A stretch of DNA of 64,000 nucleotides, from positions 1,054,001 to 1,118,000 of the forward strand of contig JAJTJC010000035.1 in the NCBI GenBank assembly GCA_021295155.1, written 5' to 3'. Shown here piece after piece: positions 8,579 to 16,433 of this stretch. Under the pieces are notes generated by a model. It searched no databases. It was not told the DNA's origin and saw only the letters and a program-made list of their open reading frames with translations. The DNA is from Flavobacteriaceae bacterium D16 (GTDB taxonomy: Bacteria > Bacteroidota > Bacteroidia > Flavobacteriales > Flavobacteriaceae). The stretch's first letter is position 1, and every line of letters starts with the position of its first letter. A program made the translations under genes and the position numbers.

Positions 8579-8973
8579 GGGGCCGACTGGTTTTGACAGC
8601 GAGACCAATGGCTATGTAAGCATGCCGAGCGCTGGGATACAGCTCGTAAATCTCATATTTCACACTTTTAAATGGCGAATCTAATTACGCTCTTGCCGCT
8701 TAATCTGAATTATAGTAGGATTTAGCCTCGTCTCTGCAAGGCAGAGAAGCGAGATGTCCCTGGATAGCCCTTGTTGACGGCGATCTTTTTAGGGGCACCA
8801 TAAAAGTCAACACCGCCTGCTTTGCGCTTCGATAAGCGGGTTAACTAAAGAAGCTAAGTGTGTAATGGGCGGTTTTTGGTCAGTTACACATCGAAAATTA
8901 AACAAAGACTAAGCATGTAGAAAGCATGGTAATTGCTTGTTTGGACGAGGGTTCGAATCCCTCCGGCTCCACC
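8579..8973 (+). ncRNA. ssrA: Transfer-messenger RNA (tmRNA)
   Basis: tmRNA rescues stalled ribosomes and adds a degradation tag. The 5' end GGGGCCGACTGGTTTTGACAG and the 3' end GGTTCGAATCCCTCCGGCTCC form the tRNA-like domain: the acceptor stem pairs GGGGCCG (8579-8585) with CGGCTCC (8964-8970), one pair being G-U, and the T-arm carries GGTTCGAATCC. The tag frame at 8674-8703 reads GESNYALAA then TAA; the family's usual Bacteroidota tag resembles GENNYALAA. The 3' CCA is not encoded (ACC then T). Length, about 395 nt, is normal. A hairpin repeat begins 3 nt after the end. Confidence 0.97.
8674..8703 (+). other. tmRNA proteolysis tag reading frame
   Basis: GGC GAA TCT AAT TAC GCT CTT GCC GCT TAA encodes GESNYALAA. 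The ALAA end is the expected ClpXP-type degron. Confidence 0.9.
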
Positions 8974-8976
8974 TAC

Positions 8977-9026
8977 GCCCTCCGAAGCTTGAGCACAGCG
9001 AAAGCGAAGGAGGGCTTTATTATTAT
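8977..9026 (+). terminator. First hairpin copy, likely tmRNA terminator
   Basis: GCCCTCC at 8977-8983 pairs with GGAGGGC at 9009-9015, the stem continues inward with GCTT/AAGC, and TTTATTATTAT follows directly. A GC-rich stem plus a T-rich tract 3 nt after ssrA fits an intrinsic terminator, so the repeat appears to serve the tmRNA gene. Confidence 0.5.
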
Positions 9027-9556
9027 ACACTTCCCCTATCTATAGCAGCAACAGGGCTTCGGTGGATCCCGATCAATTACCCCTTCCTCCAAAGCTTGAG
9101 CAAAGCGAAAGCGCAGCCAAACAATATTTCCCAAATCCATCCTCCGTAGCTTGAGCACAGCGAAAGCGAAGGAAGGCTTTATTATTATACACTTCCCCTA
9201 TCTATAGCAGCAACAGGGCTTCGGTGGATCCCGATCAATTACCCCTTCCTCCAAAGCTTGAGCAAAGCGAAAGCGCAGCCAAACAATATTTCCCAAATCC
9301 ATCCTCCGTAGCTTGAGCACAGCGAAAGCGCAGCCAAACAATATTTCCCAAATCCATCCTCCGTAGCTTGAGCACAGCGAAAGCGAAGGAAGGCTTTATT
9401 ATTATACACTTCCCCTATCTATAGCAGCAACAGGGCTTCGGTGGATCCCGATCACTTACCCCTTTCTCCAAAGCTTGAGCAAAGCGAAAGCGCAGCCAAA
9501 CAATATTTCCCAAATCCATCCTCCGTAGCTTGAGCACAGCGAAAGCGAAGGAGGGC
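8977..9556. repeat. Nested hairpin-repeat array downstream of tmRNA
   Basis: Eight copies of a 33-39-bp core containing AGCTTGAGCACAGCGAAAGC (or GAGCAAAGC) occur at about 8977-9015, 9085-9118, 9141-9177, 9247-9280, 9303-9335, 9358-9394, 9464-9497 and 9520-9556. The core folds on itself: outer arms GCCCTCC and GGAGGGC, inner arms GCTT and AAGC, and symmetric GAA bulges. Cores alternate between two types: one keeps the GAAGGAGG arm, the other ends CGCAGCC and loses outer pairing. They sit in a larger unit of 162 bp (starts of TTTATTATTATACAC at 9016, 9178, 9395), and the second spacing is 217 bp because a 55-bp segment is duplicated. Linker sequences are nearly identical between units. Confidence 0.9.
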
Positions 9557-9612
9557 TAATGCTTGTTTATTACATTATAGGCTTCCATATTTCCTGACTC
9601 AACATTTTATAA

Positions 9613-9858
9613 ATGATTTTACCTTACGCTGTTTACATATTAAAATGTGCCAACGGGCAATACTATACAGGCTTTTCACGAAATATCACTAAAAGGCTCC
9701 GAGCTCATAGACGAGGCCAGGTGTCATTTACCCAAGATAAACTTCCAATAAAACTCATTCATATTACTTTCTTTAATGAAGTTATTAGAGCGTATAACTA
9801 TGAACGCTACCTTAAGTCGGGCTCCGGAATTGCTTTTCGCAATAAGCGCCTGATTTAA
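9613..9858 (+). CDS. Small GIY-YIG nuclease-family protein
   Basis: The 81-residue protein is a bare GIY-YIG domain: AVYILKCANGQYYTGFS carries the (G/A)xY-xIL and YxG elements, RLRAHRRGQ carries the catalytic-helix arginine and following histidine, and YNYERYLKSGSG carries the metal-binding glutamate followed by the usual KSGSG. It resembles the UPF0213/YhbQ-like group, whose members can cut DNA in vitro but have unclear roles. The gene starts 57 nt after the hairpin array and nothing else lies between, so the repeats and the nuclease may form one unit. A homing-like or repeat-maintenance role is inference. Length is complete for this group. Confidence 0.85.
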   Translation: MILPYAVYILKCANGQYYTGFSRNITKRLRAHRRGQVSFTQDKLPIKLIHITFFNEVIRAYNYERYLKSGSGIAFRNKRLI

Positions 9859-9926
9859 CCAACTGATTTAAGTACATTTTGCCGAAAATTCCCTAATTTC
9901 CCCTATCCATCTATGGCTGAAGGAGT

Positions 9927-11486
9927 ATGTTTAAATTACACGATCTAAGCGAAACCCTTTCCAGGATCGGAAAGAATACCATTCCTATGGGAAAGACGCA
10001 GACCACCATAAAAAATTCTTCACTAGAAGCCTATTTTGAAGGGTTCCGCAAGAACATCATTGGGATAAACCAGAGCTTCACCTCCCCTTACGGAGAAAAA
10101 AAGATTATTTACGCAGACTGGATCGCCAGCGGGCGGCTTTACCGACCCATTGAAGATAAATTGTTGTCGGACTTTGGCCCGTTCGTTGCCAACACGCATA
10201 CGGAGACCACCATTACCGGCACAACCATGACACGGGCCTATGCCGAGGCGAGGCACATCATCAAGGAGCACGTGAATGCTAATGACGAAGATGTGCTGAT
10301 CACTACAGGGTCCGGCATGACTGGTGTTGTAAACAAGTTCCAGCGGATCCTTGGTCTGAAAGTGCTGGAGAACCTGAAACCCCATACGGAGATACCAGAT
10401 GAAAAAAGACCGGTAGTATTCCTTACCCATATGGAGCATCACTCCAACCAGACCACATGGCTGGAAACTATTGCCCGTGTAGTGGTGGTACCCCCTGGAG
10501 AAGATGGGCTTATCTGCCTGGATCAATTTGAGAAATGCATACAGGAACACGAAAGCGCCCCAATCAAGTTCGCTGCTGTGACCGCTGCCTCTAACGTGAC
10601 CGGGATCCGTACGCCCTACCACGAAATCGCCCGCCTGATTCATCGTTATAACGGCCTCTGCTTTGTGGATTTTGCCTGTTCGGCCCCCTACGTGAATATT
10701 GATATGCACCCGGAAGATCCCGAAGCCCATCTTGATGCCATCTACTTTTCCCCACATAAATTCCTGGGTGGTCCCGGATCAAGCGGGGTGCTCCTTTTTC
10801 ACAATAATCTCTACCACAACAAGGTACCCGACAACCCCGGCGGGGGTACAGTAAGCTGGACAAACCCCTGGGGTAACCACAAATACATAGACGACATTGA
10901 AACCCGTGAAGATGGCGGCACCCCCGCCTTCCTGCAAACCATACGGGTTGCCCTTGCCATCAGGCTGAAAGAGGAAATGGGCGTGGAAAACATATTGAAA
11001 CGGGAACACCAGCTCATAAGACGTGTTTTTGACCGCCTGGCTGAGCGCAGCGGGATCAATATTCTGGCACCCCGGCACAAGGACCGCCTGGGTTGTTTTT
11101 CATTTTATATTGACGATCTGCATTTCAATCTGGCAGTGAAACTGCTCAACGATCGGTATGGGATTCAGACTCGTGGTGGCTGCTCCTGTGCGGGCACCTA
11201 TGGCCACTACCTGCTGCATGTAGATGAGGAAATGTCCCGCAGTATCACCTGTGAAATCGACGAGGGCGACCTATCGCATAAGCCCGGATGGATCCGAATG
11301 TCTATACATCCTACCAATACGGTAGCAGAAATCGATTTCATCTGTAAGGCCATCCTGGAAATCGCTGAAAACCACAAGGAATGGGCCAAGGATTACCGAT
11401 ATGATCCCAAATCCAACGAATTTATCCACAGGTCCAATGGTAAAAACGAATTAAATCAAATGCGTACTTTCTTCACACTCAGCTGA
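9927..11486 (+). CDS. Class V aminotransferase (cysteine desulfurase-like)
   Basis: The 519-residue pyridoxal-phosphate enzyme shows the fold-type I pattern: TTGSGMTG cofactor phosphate loop, HMEHHSN, VDFACSAPY with the cofactor-binding aspartate, SPHKFLGG with the Schiff-base lysine, and RGGCSCAGTYGH, where a cysteine occupies the place of the desulfurase catalytic residue. It is longer than SufS or IscS by about 100 residues, with an extended C-terminus. It could be a sulfur-transfer enzyme or one of the amino-acid lyase/epimerase relatives; no Suf genes are adjacent. GC-richer codon use than the neighbouring repeats gives clear coding signal. Confidence 0.8.
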   Translation: MFKLHDLSETLSRIGKNTIPMGKTQTTIKNSSLEAYFEGFRKNIIGINQSFTSPYGEKKIIYADWIASGRLYRPIEDKLLSDFGPFVANTHTETTITGTTMTRAYAEARHIIKEHVNANDEDVLITTGSGMTGVVNKFQRILGLKVLENLKPHTEIPDEKRPVVFLTHMEHHSNQTTWLETIARVVVVPPGEDGLICLDQFEKCIQEHESAPIKFAAVTAASNVTGIRTPYHEIARLIHRYNGLCFVDFACSAPYVNIDMHPEDPEAHLDAIYFSPHKFLGGPGSSGVLLFHNNLYHNKVPDNPGGGTVSWTNPWGNHKYIDDIETREDGGTPAFLQTIRVALAIRLKEEMGVENILKREHQLIRRVFDRLAERSGINILAPRHKDRLGCFSFYIDDLHFNLAVKLLNDRYGIQTRGGCSCAGTYGHYLLHVDEEMSRSITCEIDEGDLSHKPGWIRMSIHPTNTVAEIDFICKAILEIAENHKEWAKDYRYDPKSNEFIHRSNGKNELNQMRTFFTLS

Positions 11487-11540
11487 AACCAGGCTTAAGA
11501 GTCTCTGTAAAATTGAATCATCTCCCGGGATATTTATTTA

Positions 11541-11552
11541 TTTTTTTTTTTT
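11541..11552 (+). repeat. Run of 12 T
   Basis: An uninterrupted run of 12 T follows a short CTCCCGGGA palindrome (11522-11530) in the 200-bp space between the aminotransferase and the serine hydrolase. It may terminate transcription, or be a length-variable tract. The hairpin before it is weak. Confidence 0.4.
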
Positions 11553-11686
11553 AGTTTAGTGGTAAACAACCTTGCCGCTAAATCGGTTTACCATCCATGA
11601 TTGGCAAACTATTGGCGTTACTTTCCATTTTGTACTCTTCCCCTTTATCCAAAGGAGGATACTTTATCCTACATCAAAGTTTTACC

Positions 11687-12988
11687 ATGAAAAAACCAGT
11701 ATTTATTTATCTGTTCTTAATTCTTGCGATCCACAACAATATGCAAGGTCAGGACTATATCAGTTCGGAAGAATCCAACCCCGTGAAGATGGGCTGGATG
11801 CAGGGATTTCCTCCGTCTCAGGATAAGATCGTATCAGCCATAGACGGCAGTTTCTTTAGGTTTCCCGCGCTGCGCTACAGCGTATGCCATATGAGAGAAT
11901 TTATGCCCACAACGGAAGTAAAAGCTGCTACAGCCAACCCTTATAAGTTTAAAGTCAGGCTTGATAATGCTATTGACGATGTCAACTTCCTGCCCACCAA
12001 TAGTTCCAAACCCATGAGCTGGCGGGAATCCCTTGGTAAAAACTACACAGATGGTATGCTCATCCTGCACAAAGGAAGAATTGTCTATGAGAAATATTTC
12101 GGGGAACTCAAACCCGACGGACTGCATGCGGCGATGTCTGTCAGCAAAACCTTTACGGGAACCCTAGGGGGCCTGCTGGTAGATGAAGGCATACTGGATG
12201 AGAATAAAACAGGAGCGGATTATGTGTCGGAATTAAAGGGATCAGCTTTTGGCGATGCGACCATAAGGCAGATCCTAGACATGACCACCGCATTAAAATA
12301 CAGTGAGGATTATTCAAATCCGAAAGCAGAGATCTGGGCGTTTTCTGCCGCTGGCAATCCGTTCCCCAAACCACAATCTTATAAGGGACCCACTAATTAC
12401 TACGACTATCTAAAAACTGTTCAAAAAGAAGGCACCCATGGGGAGCTGTTCGGGTACAAAACGGTAAACACCGATGTAATGGGCTGGATCGTTTCCAAAG
12501 TTACCGGCAAATCCATACCGGATCTACTTTCAGAAAGGATCTGGAAACCGCTGGGGACCCATTTTGATGGCTACTTTCAGATAGATGGGGCGGGCATTGC
12601 TTTTGCCGGTGGTGGATTTAGTGCCAACATGAGGGATATGGCCATGTTCGGAGAAATGATCCGAAATAAAGGGAAATTCAATAAAAAACAGATATTACCA
12701 GTGTCCCTGATAGAAGACATTATGAGAGGTGGGAGCCAGGAGGCTTTTAGTAAATCGGTTTATGCCTCACTAAAGGACTGGAGCTACCGGAATATGTGGT
12801 GGCATACGCACAATGAGCATGGCGCTTTTGCAGCCCGGGGTGTGCACGGGCAGACCGTTTATATTGACCCCGCTGCAGAAATGGTTATTGTCAGGTTTGC
12901 TTCCCATCCAGAGGCTAAAAATTCCAAAATTGATCCCACATCACTACCTGCCTATCATGCGGTAGCGAAATATTTGATTTCTAAATAA
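11687..12988 (+). CDS. Secreted serine hydrolase, beta-lactamase/NylB-like family
   Basis: The 433-residue protein starts at ATG 11687 (MKKPVFIYLF), giving a signal peptide; the frame extends upstream to 11597 but that part lacks family features. Serine-hydrolase motifs: S151-V-S-K154 (SxxK), GYKTVNTD in the place of the tyrosine motif, and VHGQTVYIDP near the end, all as in class C beta-lactamase relatives such as 6-aminohexanoate-dimer hydrolase. These enzymes hydrolyse esters or amides; true beta-lactam hydrolysis is not implied. It is first of a same-strand run with a porin and a cupin enzyme, so it may release a substrate outside the cell. Confidence 0.82.
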   Translation: MKKPVFIYLFLILAIHNNMQGQDYISSEESNPVKMGWMQGFPPSQDKIVSAIDGSFFRFPALRYSVCHMREFMPTTEVKAATANPYKFKVRLDNAIDDVNFLPTNSSKPMSWRESLGKNYTDGMLILHKGRIVYEKYFGELKPDGLHAAMSVSKTFTGTLGGLLVDEGILDENKTGADYVSELKGSAFGDATIRQILDMTTALKYSEDYSNPKAEIWAFSAAGNPFPKPQSYKGPTNYYDYLKTVQKEGTHGELFGYKTVNTDVMGWIVSKVTGKSIPDLLSERIWKPLGTHFDGYFQIDGAGIAFAGGGFSANMRDMAMFGEMIRNKGKFNKKQILPVSLIEDIMRGGSQEAFSKSVYASLKDWSYRNMWWHTHNEHGAFAARGVHGQTVYIDPAAEMVIVRFASHPEAKNSKIDPTSLPAYHAVAKYLISK

Positions 12989-13042
12989 AAATTTGTAGCA
13001 ATCATATATCCTCTGTCAAAAAATCCATTTTAAAACTAAACC

Positions 13043-14248
13043 ATGAGAAAGAAATCATTATTCATACTAGTTATTTCACTATTGACTTACGGTATAGCCT
13101 CAGCCCAGGAAAAGAATATTCTCAACCCTAACGACACCATTCCCGGACAGGGAATTGACATTAATGTTAGTCCCAAAACCCATTTTACCTTAGGCGGGGC
13201 ATTGTGGATGCGATCAGCTTTCCAGGATTGGCAACAGGATAACAATGCCAATCAAAGAGGCTTTTATTTCGATCAATTCAGATTATCTGTTACCGGGGAA
13301 CATGGGCTGCAGGGGGAGTCCAAGCTAAAATTTTCAGCACAGGCAAGATGGTGGAGCTATCAGTTTGCCCTGCACCATATGTGGTTTGGAGTAGAAATTG
13401 ATGATCACAATGAAATTCGTTACGGAATTACTCAATCTCCTTTTGGCGCCATGCCGTCTATATCTTCAAGTTTCTGGTACTCTCTAAACTATTACCTGGG
13501 CCTGGAGGCCGACCACGACGCAGGCTTGCATTATATCTTCGATAAAAACGGCTTCAATTTTCAGGCTGCCTACTATCGAAATGAAGAGTACAACGATCCT
13601 ACAGCAACCAACAGATGGGCACCCGACCTGATCACAAGCGGGGATCAGCAAAATTTTGAACGCAATCAATTTAACCTTCGCATGGCCTATACATTCAAGC
13701 AGGACTCCGATAATTCTACCCAATTTGGTCTATCTGGTGAATTTGGCCAGATAAAAAATCAATTAGTGGATGAAAATGGGGACAGATGGGCCGCCGCGCT
13801 TCATTACGTAGGATATTATGATAACTGGAATTTTTATGCCCAGGGTACCCGGTATGAATACAATGTTAGCAATCCCATTGGTGTTGATGAGAGTACCGTG
13901 TTGATGGGATTCTTTTCGGATCAAAGACTGGTGGCGGCCAAAGCTACTACCCTTGTAGGGGGTGTCCGGCGGTTTTGGGATATAGATTGGTGGTTGTTTG
14001 ACAAGCTCAATGCCTACGTTGAATACAGTACGGTGCTCAAGGATGAATCCTCATTCAGGGATTCTAAATTGTTTAATCCTGGAGCCGTCTTACAGGCAGG
14101 CCCTTTTTATCTCTGGTTTGATTTCATGGCTGCCCAGAATGCATGGTGGTTTAATGACTCACAGGCCAATAGTGGCCTGGGTGCAGGATCCATTAATCCT
14201 GACGATTGGGAGTTCAGGTATAATTTCTCCATACAGTGGTATTTTTAA
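13043..14248 (+). CDS. Outer-membrane porin-like beta-barrel protein
   Basis: The 401-residue product begins with a signal peptide (about residues 1-21, ending ASAQ). The rest alternates hydrophobic and polar residues, with many Trp and Tyr residues (RWWSYQFALHHMW, FSIQWYF at the very end). A C-terminal aromatic such as this final Phe is usual for outer-membrane barrels. Acidic turns (DDHNE, DENGD) fit extracellular loops. It most resembles phosphate-selective-porin-like or other substrate channels of Bacteroidota, but I cannot name the solute. It sits 20 nt before the cupin gene and probably shares its transcript. Confidence 0.7.
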   Translation: MRKKSLFILVISLLTYGIASAQEKNILNPNDTIPGQGIDINVSPKTHFTLGGALWMRSAFQDWQQDNNANQRGFYFDQFRLSVTGEHGLQGESKLKFSAQARWWSYQFALHHMWFGVEIDDHNEIRYGITQSPFGAMPSISSSFWYSLNYYLGLEADHDAGLHYIFDKNGFNFQAAYYRNEEYNDPTATNRWAPDLITSGDQQNFERNQFNLRMAYTFKQDSDNSTQFGLSGEFGQIKNQLVDENGDRWAAALHYVGYYDNWNFYAQGTRYEYNVSNPIGVDESTVLMGFFSDQRLVAAKATTLVGGVRRFWDIDWWLFDKLNAYVEYSTVLKDESSFRDSKLFNPGAVLQAGPFYLWFDFMAAQNAWWFNDSQANSGLGAGSINPDDWEFRYNFSIQWYF

Positions 14249-14268
14249 AAACAATAAAACCTTTACAT

Positions 14269-15531
14269 ATGACAACTCATCTATTCAAATACATCCTAAG
14301 TGCACTATGCATATTTGTTGTAGGCATTTCCTATGCTCAGGATATACCGGATTTTATCAATCCTGACGATCTGAAAGACATTGATTGCAAATGCCTTGAA
14401 AAAGAAGTTAAGTACAATAAAAAGGAGCAAAAGTATATCGACATATTATGGGAAGAGTCGCTAAAATACCTTGAAGCCTATGTAGTCGCATTAACCACAT
14501 CACCGGAGGGAAGCAATTGTATAAATTCCGATGAAGCCACTTATGAAACAGTGGACGGTTTCAAAAAAATGTGTGTTATGGACCGGAGGGATATGCAATT
14601 ATTGGTAAAACATATCTATCAGATTCTTCACAATCCGGATGAGGCCAAAAAGTGTTTTGCTGCCCGGGAAGATGTGGATTGGATCTACAGTCCGGGAGGT
14701 GAACTGGAAGCGAAATCCGAAGTGGCCCAATGGCTGAAACGCACTACATTTGAGGAGTTTTTCGATACTAAGGTAACCAATATAGAGGTTAAGGCCTATG
14801 GCAAGGAATTTACAAAAAATTTCTACGAAATGGTCACAGGGGAAGCGGTGAAAACCCCACCAAATTTTCCATATGATGTAAGCGCCAGGTCCTTGCCCAA
14901 CCTCTGGGCATCGGTGGGTTGGTTCCCTATGTATGCGGAGGATAGTGAACGTAACAAACGAAATTTTATAAACGTCCGTGGTGGGTATGCATATGCGGAA
15001 ATACTGGGCCATTGGGGTTTACTTCGAATCGATGAAATCAATGGTGAAAAAGTTGGCGCTGAAGTTGGTATGGTAGTTCAGTCCGTAAACACCCTTTACC
15101 CTTACCATAATCATGCTATCTCGGAATTATATTATACCATGAGGGAACCGGCTTGTGTAAATCAATTTCGAACTTTTGCCGTTAGGGAAAACAACCAACA
15201 TGTGGTTACAGTGAGTGAATCTGCTGATGAACGGGTTATCCAATTTGATGCAGGAGCACCAAACGAACATGCCATGTGGGCAAGCTCTTCCTATGATCGG
15301 GAACCGTTGGTATATTTCCATGAAAATACCATACATGCGTTTGAAGTAGATGGAGATTGCGAGAGTAATCCGGCAGAAAATGCCCTGGTTACGGTATGGG
15401 TCAGATCAGACGCTCATGAGCGGGCCAACGATTACGGAACTACCAAACTATGTGAATGTGCAGACGAATTAAACACACCGGCCGTAAGAGGGAAAAAAAT
15501 TCAGTGTCAGCTAACTAAACTGAAATACTAA
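14269..15531 (+). CDS. Secreted cupin protein resembling dimethylsulfoniopropionate (DMSP) lyase
   Basis: Start ATG 14269 gives a clean signal peptide (residues 1-24, ending SYAQ), so the 420-residue product is exported. The C-terminal 170 residues form a cupin: H280-N-H282, then E286 and Y289, and a late H356 in ENTIHAFEV followed by LVTVWVRS. This HxH...E...H metal set with an adjacent Tyr is the arrangement of DddL/DddQ/DddW-type DMSP lyases, which split DMSP into dimethyl sulfide and acrylate. The N-terminal part is helical and Cys-rich (CKC, and later CEC), suggesting disulfides. Export is unlike the known cytoplasmic lyases. The family link is by pattern recognition; activity on DMSP is inference. 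Confidence 0.55.
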   Translation: MTTHLFKYILSALCIFVVGISYAQDIPDFINPDDLKDIDCKCLEKEVKYNKKEQKYIDILWEESLKYLEAYVVALTTSPEGSNCINSDEATYETVDGFKKMCVMDRRDMQLLVKHIYQILHNPDEAKKCFAAREDVDWIYSPGGELEAKSEVAQWLKRTTFEEFFDTKVTNIEVKAYGKEFTKNFYEMVTGEAVKTPPNFPYDVSARSLPNLWASVGWFPMYAEDSERNKRNFINVRGGYAYAEILGHWGLLRIDEINGEKVGAEVGMVVQSVNTLYPYHNHAISELYYTMREPACVNQFRTFAVRENNQHVVTVSESADERVIQFDAGAPNEHAMWASSSYDREPLVYFHENTIHAFEVDGDCESNPAENALVTVWVRSDAHERANDYGTTKLCECADELNTPAVRGKKIQCQLTKLKY

Positions 15532-15610
15532 ATTTAGAGAGTCTGAGTAAAATAAAAATCGAAGGGCTAACCCCTAGTTAAGGTAAAGGAGGCCTGAAAA
15601 AATAGCCAAT

Positions 15611-16387
15611 ATGGACATAATGAATCATTTCAATCTCAAGGATAAAACTGCAATAGTTACCGGAGGGGGCAATGGAATTGGCAAATCCAGCTGTGAAATC
15701 CTAGCGGCCTACGGAGCTAATGTCGTGGTTTCGGATCTGAAACTAGAAGATGCTGAGAGCACTGCTTTTGAAATTAATGCTAAGGGAGGGAAAGCCGTTG
15801 CGGTAGCGTGTAATGTTACCAAAGATGAAGACCTGGTTAACCTGGTCAATGTTGCCAAACAGAAATTTGGCAGTATCGAAATCCTGGTCAATAATGCTGG
15901 TGGTGGCGGAGCCGGAAGGGAGAATCCGTACAAAATCTCCGTAGACGATTTTGCCTGGGTATTTAAGCTGAATGTTTTCAGTGCTTGGCGACTTTCACAG
16001 CTCTGTGCCCCAGAAATGGAAAAAAGCGGTTATGGCTCTATTATCAACATAACCTCCATGAGTTCTGTCAACAAAAGTCCAAATATCAGTGCCTATGCCA
16101 GTTCTAAGGCAGCCTTAAATCACATGACCGCAAACCTTGCTTTTGATTATGGTGCGCAGGGTATTAGAATGAATGCTGTGGGTCCGGGGGCAACAAAAAC
16201 CAGGGCACTGGCCAGTGTACTTACACCAGAAATAGAGAACAAAATGCTAAAGGGCACCCCTATAAAGCGGTTGGGCGAGGTGGAGGATATTTCAGGTGCT
16301 GTATTGTATTTTGCAGCACCAATATCAGAGTGGGTCAGTGGACAAGTATTGTTTGTCAATGGTGGAGGCGTACAGACCTTGGATTAA
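15611..16387 (+). CDS. Short-chain dehydrogenase/reductase
   Basis: A 258-residue cytoplasmic classical SDR. It contains the cofactor loop TGGGNGIG (near residue 19), NNAG, the catalytic serine in ITSMSS, and YASSK with the catalytic Tyr and Lys. The acidic DLKLED after the second strand suggests NAD preference. It is similar in pattern to 7-alpha-hydroxysteroid or 3-oxoacyl reductases; substrate is not assignable. A GGAGG-like ribosome site lies 20 nt before the start, and the alternative ATG four codons in is equally usable. It follows the cupin gene by 79 nt and may act on a later intermediate of the same pathway. Confidence 0.9.
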   Translation: MDIMNHFNLKDKTAIVTGGGNGIGKSSCEILAAYGANVVVSDLKLEDAESTAFEINAKGGKAVAVACNVTKDEDLVNLVNVAKQKFGSIEILVNNAGGGGAGRENPYKISVDDFAWVFKLNVFSAWRLSQLCAPEMEKSGYGSIINITSMSSVNKSPNISAYASSKAALNHMTANLAFDYGAQGIRMNAVGPGATKTRALASVLTPEIENKMLKGTPIKRLGEVEDISGAVLYFAAPISEWVSGQVLFVNGGGVQTLD

Positions 16388-16433
16388 GAGGTATTTGAAA
16401 CTCATAGAGCTTAAATCATTTAAAAATCAAGGT

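Noticed and set aside
8937-9149. 70-codon frame crossing the tmRNA 3' end into the repeats
   Set aside because: It begins inside the T-arm of tmRNA and is made of repeat sequence; there is no protein family or coding bias.
9016-9460. Insertion sequence or MITE with target duplication
   Set aside because: No transposase frame, no terminal inverted repeats bounding the 162-bp unit and no obvious target-site duplication at the array ends.
8977-9556. Possible CRISPR array
   Set aside because: Repeats are self-complementary and irregularly spaced, linkers are the same between units rather than unique spacers, and no cas gene is near.
10023-10757. 244-codon frame opposite the class V aminotransferase
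   Set aside because: The plus-strand enzyme has full family motifs over the same span; the opposite frame is a by-product of its codon use.
11597-11686. N-terminal extension of the serine hydrolase
   Set aside because: The downstream ATG 11687 gives a proper signal peptide; the extension does not look like part of the protein.
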